A stretch of DNA of 64,000 bases from Rhodococcus sp. ARC_M6 (GTDB lineage Bacteria > Actinomycetota > Actinomycetes > Mycobacteriales > Mycobacteriaceae). The notes under the pieces are model-generated. The model ran no database searches. It had not been told where the DNA came from and was given only the letters and a program-made list of their open reading frames with translations. Location: assembly GCF_022810305.1 (NCBI RefSeq), contig NZ_JALGQH010000002.1:310001-374000 (forward strand). The letters are read 5' to 3'. Every line of letters begins with the position of its first letter. The first letter of the stretch is position 1. Of the stretch, positions 1 through 10,068 are shown piece after piece. Made by a program: the position numbers and the translations under genes.

Positions 1-2396
1 AAACCGAACGAGATCAGCGAACCGAACGACGGGTCGTCCTGCACAGCCACCACACACCCGATTCCCTTCGGCGCCATCTTCTGCACATGGAGGAGCGGCT
101 CGCCCGACGCCGCAGCCAGATCGCTGTACGCCAGTCGAACCGAATCCGGACCCACCAGGTCCAGACGGACCCCGCCGAGATCGGGGCGGTGCCGCCACAG
201 TTCACCGGTGGCCTTCACCACGACGGGATAGCCCAACGCGTCGGCTGCCTCGACGGCTTCGTCCTCGCTCAGTACCGAACGGAATTCGACGACGTCGACC
301 CCGTAGCAGGCAAGGAGCGCTGCCGCTTCCACGTCGGAAAGCCAACGGCCGGGCGAATTTTCGAGCCAATCCGCAACCATGGCGCGAGCACGCTCCGAGT
401 CGATTCCCGCCGGCCGAACCACCTTCGACGCAGGCTTGCTTCGCCATTCCGCGTAGCGCCAGGCCCGCGCCAATGCCAGTGCGGCGCGTTCGGGCCCCGG
501 ATAGGAAGGTACCGATCCGCGGGTGGGGTTGCCGGCGTCGTCGCGGATCGTCAGCACTTCCGGCACACCCTCCGCAGCGAGGAAGGTGGTGAGAATCGGC
601 TTGTCCGATCCGGCGACGGCGTCCTTGAGGGCCTTGGCAAACGGCTCGACCGGGATGGCGACGGGCGGAACGAAGACGGCAATAACCGCGTCGACGTCGA
701 AGGAGCCGAGGGCGTCACGGACCGCGGACGCGAAGAGTTCCGGACTGGCCTGTGCACCGAGATCGATCGGATCGCTGACTTGAAGGCCCTCACTGCGAGC
801 GGCGTCGGCCGCGAGTACACCGAGGGCTGTGGAATTTCCGATGACTGCCAAACGCGGACCGGCAGGCAGCGGTTGATACCCGAACAGCAGTGCGCAGTCG
901 AAGAGTTGAGAGATCGATCCGACCTGGATGACGCCGGCCTGCTCGAACAGCGCACGGACTACAGAATCGTCGATCTCCACACCGGTTGCCGCCAGGACCG
1001 GCGGGACGGCGTGGCGGCCACTCTTGACGGCCACGATCGGCTTCTTTCGCGCCACCCGCCGAGCGATGCGGGAGAACTTCCGTGGGTTACCGAAGCTCTC
1101 CAAGTACAGGAGCACTACTTCGGTGGTTTGATCGGAATCCCAGTACTGCAGAAGGTCGTTGCCGGATACGTCGGCGCGGTTTCCAGCAGAGACGAAGGCG
1201 GACAATCCGATTCGACTGCGAGCAGCCTCGTCGAGGATGGCAATTCCGAGTGCGCCCGACTGACAGAAGAATCCGACGTTGCCCGCTGCGGGCAGGACCG
1301 GTGCGAGCGTCGCGTTCAATGAAATCGACGGATCGTTGTTTGCAACACCCAGCGCATTCGGGCCGATAAGTCGCATACCGTGCGCCCGGGCAGCGTGGAC
1401 AAGTTTACGTTCGGATGCCCGACCGTCCGGGCCGCTGTCACTGAATCCGGAGGACACCACGACAAGCGCTTTGACGCCCTTGTCCAGGCAGTCGTCGAGG
1501 ACCGAGTTGATGGATTCGGCGGGAACCGCGACCACGGCCAGATCAACATCGTCCGGAATCTCGCGAACGGTCTTGTAGGCGCGAACTCCGTGGACGGAAC
1601 GATGTTCGGCGTTGACCGGGTAGACCGGCCCCGTGAAACCGCCGCGCAACAAGTTCGTCAGAACCGCATTGCCGACCTTCGCCGGATCGGCGGACGCACC
1701 GATCACCGCAACCGATCGAGGGCGCAGAACGTTGCCCATACTTCGGGCTTCTGCCGCGCGTTCACGCGAATTACGTACGGAAACCAGAGCTTCCGTCGGG
1801 TCGATCGCAAACTCCAGACGCAGCACTCCCCCGTCGAATGATCGACTGACCTGATACCCGGCCTCCCGGAACACCGTCACCATGTTGCGGTTCTCCGAGA
1901 GCACCTCGGCCACGAACATCGTCAGACCGTTCTCCGCTGCAGCAGCAGCCAGGTATTCGAGCAGAATCGGCCCGAGGCCGCGGCCCTGATGGGCGTCGGC
2001 AACGACGAACGCGACTTCCGCCGACTTGCCGTCACCGACGTCGAGCAGTCGCTCGTATCGGCCGACAGCGATGATCTCGTCACCGAGCATCATCACAAAC
2101 GCCACTCGATTGTGATGATCGACCGTCGTGAAGTTCTTGACGTCCTTCTGGGACATCGTGGGATACGGGCCGAAGTACCGCAGGTAACGGGTTCGCTCGG
2201 ACAGCTTGCCGTGAAATTCCACCAACTTGTCCGCGTCCTCGGGGACGATCGGACGCAGTGCTACTGCGCCACCGTCGGAGGCAAGGACGTCGACAACCCA
2301 ACTGTGCGGATAGTCGTGCGCGGCATCAGGCGCCGGGGCCACGGTTGGTGGTGTCGGTTCGGACACTGTCGGTTCGGTATCGGACTGTTCAGTCAC
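1..2396 (-). CDS. GNAT acetyltransferase / NDP-forming acyl-CoA synthetase fusion (Pat-like), 3' end outside window
   Basis: I translated this strand directly; 798 codons are visible and the stop lies beyond base 1. Residues about 30-200 form a GNAT acetyltransferase domain, with the acetyl-CoA loop seen as QGRGLG. It is followed by the CoA-binding and ligase modules of NDP-forming acyl-CoA synthetases (IGASADPAKVGNAV, GPNALGVA, FCQSGALG) and the start of an ATP-grasp part (GYPVVVKATG). This is the architecture of protein lysine acetyltransferases of the Pat/PatA type, here with GNAT at the N-terminus. The segment that normally carries the phospho-histidine (SHTG after a KSGR motif) reads AATG, so the synthetase is probably catalytically dead and acts as a ligand sensor; that last step is inference. 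The GTG start at 2396 overlaps the acuC stop by 8 nt (GTGACTGA), implying translational coupling to the putative deacetylase. A true acyl-CoA synthetase role is the alternative. Confidence 0.85.
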   Translation of the reverse strand, partial: MTEQSDTEPTVSEPTPPTVAPAPDAAHDYPHSWVVDVLASDGGAVALRPIVPEDADKLVEFHGKLSERTRYLRYFGPYPTMSQKDVKNFTTVDHHNRVAFVMMLGDEIIAVGRYERLLDVGDGKSAEVAFVVADAHQGRGLGPILLEYLAAAAAENGLTMFVAEVLSENRNMVTVFREAGYQVSRSFDGGVLRLEFAIDPTEALVSVRNSRERAAEARSMGNVLRPRSVAVIGASADPAKVGNAVLTNLLRGGFTGPVYPVNAEHRSVHGVRAYKTVREIPDDVDLAVVAVPAESINSVLDDCLDKGVKALVVVSSGFSDSGPDGRASERKLVHAARAHGMRLIGPNALGVANNDPSISLNATLAPVLPAAGNVGFFCQSGALGIAILDEAARSRIGLSAFVSAGNRADVSGNDLLQYWDSDQTTEVVLLYLESFGNPRKFSRIARRVARKKPIVAVKSGRHAVPPVLAATGVEIDDSVVRALFEQAGVIQVGSISQLFDCALLFGYQPLPAGPRLAVIGNSTALGVLAADAARSEGLQVSDPIDLGAQASPELFASAVRDALGSFDVDAVIAVFVPPVAIPVEPFAKALKDAVAGSDKPILTTFLAAEGVPEVLTIRDDAGNPTRGSVPSYPGPERAALALARAWRYAEWRSKPASKVVRPAGIDSERARAMVADWLENSPGRWLSDVEAAALLACYGVDVVEFRSVLSEDEAVEAADALGYPVVVKATGELWRHRPDLGGVRLDLVGPDSVRLAYSDLAAASGEPLLHVQKMAPKGIGCVVAVQDDPSFGSLISFG

Positions 2397-3660
2397 GGGG
2401 ATCCTCCGGGTCGAGTCCGAGAAGCGGGAACGAAGCGCGTCGCGTGGCGATGATGGCGGAATCGATGCGGGTGAGCGCTCGGTCCACGGAAGCAATTCCG
2501 GTTTCGGGGGTACCACCGGGGCCGTCCCACTTGGCGTAGTTCACATCGCCGCCGTCACCCATCGTCAACGGTAGATCCACACCGGGTGCGAGCGCTCCGG
2601 TCGTTTCTTTCCATCCGTCCGGAACTGCTGTATTCACATCGATCTCACGGTCGAGAGCCGCCGCAATGAGATGTGTCCACGCACGCGGTACAACCCGCAC
2701 CAGTCCGTACCCCCCGCCTCCGACAGCCAGCCAACGCCCTTCGGAGTAGCGATCCGCAAGGTCACGCATCGCCAGGAACGCCGCTCGCTGACCGTCGACC
2801 GTCAAGGCCAGATCGGCGAGAGGATCCTCTCTATGCGAATCCACACCGCATTGACTGATGATGATCTGCGGGCGAAACGCCGCGATCGCGCCCGGAACGA
2901 CAGCATGAAATGCCCTCAGCCACAACGCGTCGACGGTTCCCGGTAATACCGGAATATTGACGGCTGTTCCTTCTGCCGCACCGTCTCCGACTTCACTGGA
3001 CCAGCCCGTGTTGGGCCACAGTGTTGCCGGATGCTGATGCAGCGAGACCGTCAGAACTCTGGGGTCACCCAGGAACGCATGTTGCACGCCGTCACCGTGA
3101 TGGGCGTCGACGTCTATGTAAGCGATGCGGTCGTATCCGTTGTCGAGGAGCCAGGAGATCGCAACTGCCGCGTCGTTGTACACACAGAAACCGGAAGCCC
3201 AGTCGGCCATCGCATGATGCATGCCGCCGCCGATACTGACGGCTCGTCGCGTGCGACCCGACGCGATTTCTTTTGCCGCAGCGAGAGATCCACCGGCGAG
3301 AATCGCACTCGCCTCGTGCATCTGCGGGAACACCGGATTGTCCTCGGTTCCGAGGCCGTGGGGAACATCTGCGCCCGTGACACCGTTGGACGCAGAATGG
3401 CCTGCTTGTTTCACCGCCGCAAGGTAAGCGGGAGTATGAATCCGCAGGAGGTCGACATCGGTAGCCGGAGTGGGCTCGAGGAACTCGATTCCCTCGAGCA
3501 ATCCGAGCCCTCGCGAGAGTTCCATCGTGAGGTCGAGGCGCGTCGGGTTCATCGGGTGATCGTTACTCCACCGATAACTCAGGTACTCCGGACTCCACAC
3601 CACAACTCGATTTGTTCGAGGCGGCGCAGGGTCCCCGTCAGATCTGATCGAGGCGGTCAT
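2389..3660 (-). CDS. acuC: AcuC-type histone-deacetylase-family protein
   Basis: The 423-aa product belongs to the class I/II histone deacetylase fold and is close to AcuC, which removes acetyl groups from lysine, for example on acetyl-CoA synthetase. Visible catalytic elements are the tandem His in GGGMHHAMADW, the metal-binding Asp and His in DVDAHHGDG, and the late tyrosine loop GGGGYGL. It lies just upstream of, and overlaps, the Pat-like acetyltransferase gene, so both enzymes of a reversible acylation switch appear to be made from one message. This parallels Bacillus acuABC in logic but not in layout. The ATG at 3660 follows TAGCGT by 6 nt with no Shine-Dalgarno sequence, suggesting a leaderless mRNA. 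The gene is divergent from ideR. Confidence 0.93.
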   Translation of the reverse strand: MTASIRSDGDPAPPRTNRVVVWSPEYLSYRWSNDHPMNPTRLDLTMELSRGLGLLEGIEFLEPTPATDVDLLRIHTPAYLAAVKQAGHSASNGVTGADVPHGLGTEDNPVFPQMHEASAILAGGSLAAAKEIASGRTRRAVSIGGGMHHAMADWASGFCVYNDAAVAISWLLDNGYDRIAYIDVDAHHGDGVQHAFLGDPRVLTVSLHQHPATLWPNTGWSSEVGDGAAEGTAVNIPVLPGTVDALWLRAFHAVVPGAIAAFRPQIIISQCGVDSHREDPLADLALTVDGQRAAFLAMRDLADRYSEGRWLAVGGGGYGLVRVVPRAWTHLIAAALDREIDVNTAVPDGWKETTGALAPGVDLPLTMGDGGDVNYAKWDGPGGTPETGIASVDRALTRIDSAIIATRRASFPLLGLDPEDPRD

Positions 3661-3835
3661 GCGATCACGCTACTTGCTGTTCGATTCGTGCCATGCACCA
3701 CACCATTGCACTCTCCCGGCCAGGCAATCGCGCCGATAAACGTGAATACGGACAATGCCCTGGACTCGCCGCTGCGCGAGCGGCACAAGATCAGTGAACT
3801 GAACGGTAGAATGACTTCCGACGAAGGGGTTGAGT

Positions 3836-4522
3836 GTGAAGGATCTAGTCGACACCACGGAGATGTATCTCCGGACGATCTACGACTTGGAAGAAGAGGG
3901 CGTTGTCCCACTCCGGGCGCGGATCGCCGAACGGCTCGAACAGAGCGGACCCACCGTCAGCCAAACCGTTGCTCGCATGGAGCGCGACGGCTTGCTGACT
4001 GTTGCCGGCGATCGACACTTGGAGCTCACCGACAAGGGCCGCGACCTTGCGGTATCGGTCATGCGTAAGCATCGATTGGCAGAGCGCCTGCTGGTGGATG
4101 TGATCGGGCTGAAGTGGGAAGACGTGCACGCAGAGGCTTGCCGCTGGGAGCACGTCATGAGCGAGGAAGTCGAGCGGCGACTTGTTGTCGTTCTGAACAA
4201 CCCGACCACCTCGCCGTACGGTAACCCGATCCCCGGGCTCGATCAGTTGGGTTTGGCCGGAGTAACCAGCACGCCCGAGACGCTGATGCGCCTCACCGAC
4301 GTTCCGCCGGGCAAGCCGACGGCAGTCGTTGTGCGCAGGCTCGCCGAGCACGTGCAGTCGGATCCCGAACTCATTGCGCAGTTGCGTGAAGCCGGCGTCG
4401 TTCCTGACGCCAGAGTCACCGTCGAAACACGGCCCGGCTCCGTCACCATCACGGTGCCCGGCCACAGCGGGTTCGAATTGTCCGAAGAAATGGCACACGC
4501 CGTACAGGTAAAGCAGGTCTGA
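3836..4522 (+). CDS. ideR: Iron-dependent repressor IdeR (DtxR family)
   Basis: The product is the Fe(II)-activated repressor that controls siderophore and iron-storage genes. I chose the GTG at 3836 (228 aa) over the in-frame TTG at 3830 because it has AGGGG 6 nt upstream and gives residue numbers identical to mycobacterial IdeR. Metal ligands fall at Met10, Cys102, Glu105 and His106 (site 2) and His79, Glu83 and His98 (site 1). The N-terminal winged helix ([18 protein letters not shown]) is followed by the dimerisation domain and a C-terminal SH3-like domain from about residue 145. A TAGAAT hexamer at 3807-3812 could be the -10 element. galE follows after 8 nt, the same pairing reported for dmdR/dtxR and galE in corynebacteria. 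Confidence 0.97.
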   Translation: MKDLVDTTEMYLRTIYDLEEEGVVPLRARIAERLEQSGPTVSQTVARMERDGLLTVAGDRHLELTDKGRDLAVSVMRKHRLAERLLVDVIGLKWEDVHAEACRWEHVMSEEVERRLVVVLNNPTTSPYGNPIPGLDQLGLAGVTSTPETLMRLTDVPPGKPTAVVVRRLAEHVQSDPELIAQLREAGVVPDARVTVETRPGSVTITVPGHSGFELSEEMAHAVQVKQV

Positions 4523-4530
4523 AGGTCTTC

Positions 4531-5514
4531 ATGAAACTCTTGGTCACCGGCGGTGCCGGCTATGTCGGAAGTGTCTGCAGCACAGTTCTGCTCGAACGTG
4601 GACATGAGGTTGTCATCATCGATGATCTCTCCACCGGAAATGCCGATGCTGTTCCCGCCGGTGCCGAGTTCATCGAAGGCGACGTCGCAAAGCTCGCGTC
4701 AGAGGTCCTCGGAAATTCCGCCGAGTTCGACGGTGTGCTGCATTTCGCGGCACAGTCCCTTGTCGGCGAATCGGTACTGCATCCCGAAAAGTACTGGCAG
4801 GGAAACGTAGTCACCACCCTTGCTCTTCTGGAGGCAATTCGTCTCTCGGGTACACCGCGCTTGGTGTTCTCTTCTACGGCAGCGACGTACGGTGAGCCGG
4901 AGCAGTCGCCCATCGTGGAGACCGCCCCGACCCGCCCGACCAATCCGTACGGGGCATCCAAACTCGCGATCGATCACGCGATCACGTCGTACTCGATCGC
5001 GCACGGACTCGCGGCGACCAGCCTGCGATACTTCAATGTCGCGGGCGCGTACAAGTCCGCCGGCGAAAATCGGGTTATCGAAACACATTTGATTCCCCTC
5101 GTCCTCCAGGTTGCACTCGGCCAACGAGACAAGATCTCGGTGTTCGGCACCGATTGGCCGACTCCCGACGGCACCGCGGTTCGCGATTACATTCACGTTC
5201 TCGACCTGGCCGAAGCACATCTGCTCGCACTGGAATCGGCCACGCCCGCGGAGCACCGCATCTACAACCTCGGCAGCGGTACGGGGTTCAGCGTCCGTGA
5301 AGTCATTGCATCCTGCGCCCGTGTAACCGGCCTACCGATCAACGTCGAGGACGCACCCCGACGCCTGGGTGATCCTGCAGTTCTCATCGCGTCCAGCGAC
5401 AAGGCAATCGCTGAGTTGGGATGGACGCCAACGCGTACCGACCTCGACGTGATCGTGGCCGACGCATGGCAGTTCCTTCAAGACTTGGGCGCTGCTTCAC
5501 ACGCAGCTCGTTAG
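4531..5514 (+). CDS. galE: UDP-glucose 4-epimerase
   Basis: A 327-aa extended short-chain dehydrogenase that interconverts UDP-glucose and UDP-galactose, feeding galactan of the arabinogalactan cell wall as well as the Leloir pathway. The NAD-binding loop TGGAGYVG is at residues 6-13, the STAATYG segment supplies the serine/threonine of the active site, and the YxxxK pair is Tyr140/Lys144 (NPYGASK). Length and motifs match the family. It begins 8 nt after ideR and is probably cotranscribed with it, which would give an iron-regulator operon a cell-wall gene. Its stop overlaps that of the convergent DUF4192 gene by 4 nt. Confidence 0.95.
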   Translation: MKLLVTGGAGYVGSVCSTVLLERGHEVVIIDDLSTGNADAVPAGAEFIEGDVAKLASEVLGNSAEFDGVLHFAAQSLVGESVLHPEKYWQGNVVTTLALLEAIRLSGTPRLVFSSTAATYGEPEQSPIVETAPTRPTNPYGASKLAIDHAITSYSIAHGLAATSLRYFNVAGAYKSAGENRVIETHLIPLVLQVALGQRDKISVFGTDWPTPDGTAVRDYIHVLDLAEAHLLALESATPAEHRIYNLGSGTGFSVREVIASCARVTGLPINVEDAPRRLGDPAVLIASSDKAIAELGWTPTRTDLDVIVADAWQFLQDLGAASHAAR

Positions 5515-6653
5515 TTCGTCCGCCGCATTTCGGGCATTCGAGTGACACCCAATTCCCCGGCGAGAGTGAGGCCGACGGTCGCGAGTTCGCGGATTCCGTC
5601 CGGCCTGATGCCGGCTTGTAACGACTTGTCGAGCAAGCCGGCAAGAGTGTGTTCGGGATCCGCTTCCAGCGCGTAGGCCAGCGCAACGCCGGCCAGGGGT
5701 CCGTCTCCACGGGCATAGGCAAAGAATCCCAAAAGTGATGCCGCCCAAGCGCATTCCGGAACTGGAAGCTCATGTGTGAGCATGGACCACAACGCTTCCG
5801 CAGCACTTGCGCACTCTGTTGCAGCGAGCCCCATGATTGCGTCGCGTACGCGCACGTCCGACAACATGAGCGCCAACTGTGCGCACTCGTAGGTGTCGGG
5901 GTACATCCCGCACTCGACACTCTCGACGTAAATCAGAACGGTCTCAACCTCCCGTCGAACCTGGGCGAAGGGATCGTTCGAACAGTGGGCCGCGCACCGC
6001 GCTGACGCTACGGATGCTCGTTCCACGTCGATCGACGATCCGATCGACGTGTGGTTGGGCGATTCACCGCGCACCGCGAGCACCAACTCTTCTCTCGACC
6101 CCCTGATGACGCGGCCGCCGAACACCTGCGCCGCAGCCACCGACGACGCCGCCGGATCAGGCAATCTCCCGTAGCGGTCCGGCGCGAACACGCTCATCCA
6201 TTCGCGGCCGGGTGCGATCTCGGCAGTACAGAGAACATCGATGAGGTCGATTCCCTCGCCGACGAGCATGTCGTTGAATTCACCTGCGATGTCGAATAAT
6301 TCACCGAGAGGATGATCTCCGACCATCACGAGGATCACGGCAACCGTTCCTTCCACCGCGCAGACTCGGACGAACTGTGCGAGGGCCGCATGCATCGCGG
6401 GCGCAAGTTCGGAACCGATGTTCGGAAAGTAGTCATGCCTCATGATCGGGCCAAGCGTTTTCGGGGTGGTGTCCATCAAGCACATCGCGACTATCGAATC
6501 GACCGGGCGAAATCCCAACAGCGCCGGAATTGCGGCAATCAATTCGCCGGGATCCGAAAGGTGTTCGGACAGAGGCAGCGCCGAGGTGCTCTCGTCATGG
6601 TCGGAGGATTCGAATTCGCGGGAAAACGGTGATGTTGTCATGCCACAAACCAT
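5511..6653 (-). CDS. DUF4192 family protein
   Basis: This protein (about 380 aa) matches the actinobacterial DUF4192 family, recognised by the segment [20 protein letters not shown] near the N-terminus and a C-terminal repeat-like helical part containing [20 protein letters not shown]. Function is unknown. The reading frame is open further upstream to 6770, but that extension lacks family similarity. The ATG at 6653 has GGTGG 7 nt upstream and is preferred; ATG 6641 is a close alternative. The position downstream of ideR on the opposite strand corresponds to that of Rv2712c in M. tuberculosis. It is convergent with galE, with a 4-nt overlap of the ends. Confidence 0.85.
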   Translation of the reverse strand: MVCGMTTSPFSREFESSDHDESTSALPLSEHLSDPGELIAAIPALLGFRPVDSIVAMCLMDTTPKTLGPIMRHDYFPNIGSELAPAMHAALAQFVRVCAVEGTVAVILVMVGDHPLGELFDIAGEFNDMLVGEGIDLIDVLCTAEIAPGREWMSVFAPDRYGRLPDPAASSVAAAQVFGGRVIRGSREELVLAVRGESPNHTSIGSSIDVERASVASARCAAHCSNDPFAQVRREVETVLIYVESVECGMYPDTYECAQLALMLSDVRVRDAIMGLAATECASAAEALWSMLTHELPVPECAWAASLLGFFAYARGDGPLAGVALAYALEADPEHTLAGLLDKSLQAGIRPDGIRELATVGLTLAGELGVTRMPEMRRTN

Positions 6654-6797
6654 GACAAGTACCACCGAAGTCTCCCACTGATCGACCTGGCAAAACGTCG
6701 ACAGAAATGACATCTGTGGATTACGCGGAAGGCTGGGGATGAATCGAGCTTTCACCTTGCGCGACGCCACTACCTGTCGGTGGGCCCTGCATCATTC

Positions 6798-7553
6798 TCA
6801 GCTGCCCGCGCGAACCTTCTGAACGGCTGCGGTAAATGCTTGGTCGAGTTCAGCTGTGGCAGCGTTACCCGCTCCGTTTGCCGCCCCGAATGTCATGAGG
6901 GTGGCGGAAATTCGCACGTCGCCTACCTGGGCAAGCAGGGTCAACATGGACTGGTCACCGGCGGCCGAGGACGGCGCCGTGACTGTCCGTCTCAGCGATA
7001 AAGTCTGGTCCGCAGCGATCGGCGACGGCGGAAGAATGACTGTGGTGACCGTCGTGATAACGCCATTGGCAGTCACGGTCATCGACGTGCAATCTTCGGT
7101 CTGCGCCTCCAACTCGGCGAGGCTGCTGTCAATCCGCGTCAGTTCCACGGAAATCGTTGATCTCGTCGAGTTGTCGGTCCCGACGGCCATGACGGTGCCC
7201 TCGGGTCCGTAATCCTGTTTCGGCGGAGCGCAATCGACCGGATCGACTGCGGCGCCGCGCGGAACGCCGACGAGGTCAGGTGCCGCCATCGGCACAGCCT
7301 GCGCGGGAAGCACAACCGCGTCGAAAGGCTTGGGAAACTCTGCCGGAGTCAATAGCAGATCGGAAAGCTTCGCAGCCGGCTCCGGTGAACGGGTAACAGA
7401 TGTCGCATCGACCGCACTCGGCGACGCCACTGCCGGATCCGCGACGGCCGCTCCTGGCACCGGCTGCGCACAGCCTGCCAGCAGGCCGACGGCGGCGATC
7501 GCTGCGGCGACACCACAGACCTGTGTTCGCAACATTCCTCGGCCGTTCTGCAT
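6798..7553 (-). CDS. Putative secreted lipoprotein of unknown function
   Basis: The 251-aa protein begins with a basic N-terminus and a hydrophobic stretch ending in a lipobox, LLAGC, with Cys28 as the lipidation site. It should therefore be exported by Sec and anchored to the outer face of the membrane. The rest is Ala/Val/Thr-rich with two further cysteines (VDCAPP and EDCTSM) that could pair, reminiscent of the PknH-like sensor/DUF5642 lipoproteins of mycobacteria; this family link is only a resemblance. I chose ATG 7553 because GGAGG lies 5 nt upstream. ATG 7535 and upstream codons to 7613 are also open. It stands alone, upstream of the DUF4192 gene on the same strand. Confidence 0.75.
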   Translation of the reverse strand: MQNGRGMLRTQVCGVAAAIAAVGLLAGCAQPVPGAAVADPAVASPSAVDATSVTRSPEPAAKLSDLLLTPAEFPKPFDAVVLPAQAVPMAAPDLVGVPRGAAVDPVDCAPPKQDYGPEGTVMAVGTDNSTRSTISVELTRIDSSLAELEAQTEDCTSMTVTANGVITTVTTVILPPSPIAADQTLSLRRTVTAPSSAAGDQSMLTLLAQVGDVRISATLMTFGAANGAGNAATAELDQAFTAAVQKVRAGS

Positions 7554-7869
7554 GTGCGCCTCCATTCGGCTGCAGCCGAACCGAAATCCACGGCGGCAGT
7601 GCCTCACTGTCACTCTGCCATGTCCGACTCCCGGATCGTGGAACTGCCGTCACGGCGGCCGACGGTGTCGAAACCGGACCGCCCGCGAAGAAACCCCCCT
7701 AAACCAATATTCGCTCGCGGCGAACACACCAGTGCACGATTTCGGGAATGCCCGAGCACAGCGGGCGTGTTCCATAAGAGGAACCTCGACCGAAGAGTGA
7801 CTCCACTGCCAATCAGCCGTCGCTGATAGTGGACACTGGAATGAAGCACTGCGAAAGAAGGGGACTGCG
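7554..7869. promoter_or_regulatory. Divergent intergenic region, no gene seen
   Basis: This 316-bp gap lies between the divergently transcribed lipoprotein and PAC2 genes. Short open frames cross it on both strands, but none has a convincing ribosome binding site or family similarity. It must hold both promoters. Strong Shine-Dalgarno sequences sit at its two ends (GGAGG for the lipoprotein, AAGGGG for PAC2). Confidence 0.4.
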
Positions 7870-8829
7870 ATGGACGACCAGTCGAAAATGTACGAGCTGG
7901 AATTCCCGGCACCCCAATTGTCTGCTGCCGACGGCCAGGGACCGGTCCTCATTCACGGACTTGAGGGATACTCCGATGCAGGTCACGCGGTAAAGCTTGC
8001 AACGACGCACCTGCGCGAGAGCCTCGAAACCGAACTTGTCGCATCGTTTGCTGTGGACGAGTTGATCGATTACCGCTCGCGTCGGCCATTGATGACATTC
8101 AAGGCCGATCACTTCTCGGACTACGCCGAGCCCACGCTCAACTTGTACGCACTGCGCGATACCGTCGGAACTCCGTTCCTGCTGCTCGCCGGTATGGAAC
8201 CAGACCTGAAGTGGGAACGGTTCACCACCGCGGTTCGATTGCTCGCAGAACAACTGGGCGTTCGTCAGACCATCGGTTTGAACGCAATCCCCATGGCAAT
8301 TCCGCACACCCGCCCCTTGGGCTTGACTGCGCATTCCACGAACAAGGAACTGATCGGCGACCATCAGCGCTGGTCGGGTGAATTACAGGTGCCTGGTAGC
8401 GCGTCGTCGCTGCTCGAATTCAGGATGGCTCAGCACGGGCACGAAGCCGTAGGCTTCTCGGTCCATGTTCCGCATTACCTCGCGCAGACCGACTACCCCG
8501 GCGCAGCCGAGACTCTGCTCGAAAATGTTGCCACGGTATCCGGGCTCGAATTCCCGTTGGCCGCCCTGGGCGAAGCCTCGGCGCGAGTCCGGGAACAGGT
8601 TAACGAGCACATTGCTGCGAATGAAGAAGTTCAGATGGTTGTCCAGGCACTGGAACGGCAATACGACACTTTTGTCACAGCCCAGGAACAACAGGCGTCC
8701 CTGTTGGCCGGAGAGGCCGATCTCCCCAGTGGAGACGAGATTGGGGCCGAATTCGAGCGCTTCCTGGCCGAACAGGCCGGCAGCGGAGAGTTCGATGCTC
8801 CCGGAGATGGCGACACCGACCAGAACTGA
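7870..8829 (+). CDS. PAC2 family protein (Rv2714-like)
   Basis: A 319-aa PAC2-family protein. PAC2 names a fold shared with a eukaryotic proteasome assembly chaperone; the bacterial role is unproven. Family features include the early VLIHGLEGYSDAGHAVKLA segment, DELIDYRSRRP and a central YPGAAETLL segment. An acidic C-terminal tail follows about residue 280. ATG 7870 is preceded by AAGGGG at a 7-nt spacing. The pairing with the following alpha/beta hydrolase matches Rv2714-Rv2715 in M. tuberculosis. A hairpin terminator sits just after the stop, so the hydrolase probably has its own promoter. Confidence 0.9.
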   Translation: MDDQSKMYELEFPAPQLSAADGQGPVLIHGLEGYSDAGHAVKLATTHLRESLETELVASFAVDELIDYRSRRPLMTFKADHFSDYAEPTLNLYALRDTVGTPFLLLAGMEPDLKWERFTTAVRLLAEQLGVRQTIGLNAIPMAIPHTRPLGLTAHSTNKELIGDHQRWSGELQVPGSASSLLEFRMAQHGHEAVGFSVHVPHYLAQTDYPGAAETLLENVATVSGLEFPLAALGEASARVREQVNEHIAANEEVQMVVQALERQYDTFVTAQEQQASLLAGEADLPSGDEIGAEFERFLAEQAGSGEFDAPGDGDTDQN

Positions 8830-8835
8830 CGAACG

Positions 8836-8874
8836 GGGTTGCGGAATGTGCACATTGTGCGCATTCCGCAACCC
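8836..8874 (+). terminator. Hairpin terminator after the PAC2 gene
   Basis: A near-perfect inverted repeat pairs GGGTTGCGGAATG (8836-8848) with CATTCCGCAACCC (8862-8874), and the stem extends inward by four more pairs including one G-T. There is no long T-tract, as is usual in actinobacteria. Confidence 0.75.
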
Positions 8875-9004
8875 TGCCGTTATCTGAAATGTTGTCCTCG
8901 ACACTTTCGTCGGATAGCCTCAAATTCAGCGTAGCTTTTGTTGACGGCTCAACGAATCGGAGCGCATCAGTCAGCCGAGGTCACGCCATGATCCTGGAGG
9001 CGAC

Positions 9005-10042
9005 ATGAGCAGACCCCGAACGCGACAGCTCCGTCCGGTACCCGACGAGGAACCGCGGATGATGTTTCGGACAATTCACGGTTACCGTCGAGCGTTTCGA
9101 ATCGCCGGCGAGGGTCCCGCAGTTCTCCTGCTCCACGGAATCGGCGACAACTCCTCCACGTGGACCGAAATAATCCCCCACCTCGCCAAGAACTACACCG
9201 TGATTGCGCCTGACCTTCTCGGTCACGGCCGTTCCGACAAACCGCGTGCCGACTATTCGGTGGCCGCCTACGCCAACGGCATGCGCGATCTGTTGTCGAC
9301 GTTGGGCATCGAACATGTCTCGGTGATCGGGCATTCACTCGGTGGTGGCGTCGCGATGCAGTTCGCCTATCAGTTCCCGAACATGGTCGATCGTCTGGTA
9401 CTGGTCTCTGCGGGCGGCATCACCAAGGACGTGCATCCGATTCTGCGACTCATGTCGGTGCCGGTGGTCAACGAAGTTCTCAAACTCCTTCGCCTACCCG
9501 GGGCCATGCCATTGGTACGACTCGCCGGAACCTTTGCCGGTGCGGTCCACGGATCAAACCTTCGTCCGGGAACCATGCTCCACGACACTCCCGATCTGAT
9601 CCGGGTGCTCGCCGAATTGCCCGATCCCACCGCCTACGAGGCATACCTCCGCACTTTGCGCGCCGTGGTCGATTGGCGAGGTCAAGTGGTCACCATGCTC
9701 GATCGGTGTTATCTGACGGAGAATCTCCCGGTTCAGCTGATCTGGGGAGACGACGATTCCGTGATCCCCGTTTCTCACGCTCATCTTGCGCACGCTGCAA
9801 TGCCCAATTCTCGCCTCGAAATCTTCCGCGGATCGGGTCACTTCCCGTTCCGTGACGACCCCATCCGTTTCCTGCATGTCGTCGAAGACTTCCTCTCGAC
9901 CACTGTTCCGTTGACCTTCGACGAAGCACGGTGGCGGCACATGCTGATTGCCGGAGTCGGCGAAAACATGATCACCGGTTCGTCGTCGACGCGGATGGCG
10001 GTGCTCGACGCGATGGGTTCCGACGAGCGCAGCGCAACCTGA
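9005..10042 (+). CDS. Alpha/beta-fold hydrolase (Rv2715-like)
   Basis: A 345-aa alpha/beta hydrolase. The oxyanion HG motif (LLLHGIGDNS) is at about residues 41-50, the nucleophile elbow GHSLGG places Ser111, the acid is in IWGDDDSVIP and the base His is in GSGHFPF. The substrate is unknown. The family includes epoxide hydrolase-like and meta-cleavage-product hydrolase-like enzymes. A C-terminal extension of about 50 residues past the catalytic His (FDEARWRHMLIAG) is shared with mycobacterial homologues. GGAGG precedes the ATG by 4 nt. The gene is the syntenic partner of the PAC2 gene. Confidence 0.92.
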   Translation: MSRPRTRQLRPVPDEEPRMMFRTIHGYRRAFRIAGEGPAVLLLHGIGDNSSTWTEIIPHLAKNYTVIAPDLLGHGRSDKPRADYSVAAYANGMRDLLSTLGIEHVSVIGHSLGGGVAMQFAYQFPNMVDRLVLVSAGGITKDVHPILRLMSVPVVNEVLKLLRLPGAMPLVRLAGTFAGAVHGSNLRPGTMLHDTPDLIRVLAELPDPTAYEAYLRTLRAVVDWRGQVVTMLDRCYLTENLPVQLIWGDDDSVIPVSHAHLAHAAMPNSRLEIFRGSGHFPFRDDPIRFLHVVEDFLSTTVPLTFDEARWRHMLIAGVGENMITGSSSTRMAVLDAMGSDERSAT

Positions 10043-10068
10043 TCACCGACAACGGCTAGCCTGTACGA

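Noticed and set aside
87-1322. 411-codon open frame on the plus strand
   Set aside because: It is the antisense shadow of the Pat-like gene, whose minus-strand translation has clear GNAT and CoA-ligase motifs; the plus product is Arg/Asp-rich without family similarity.
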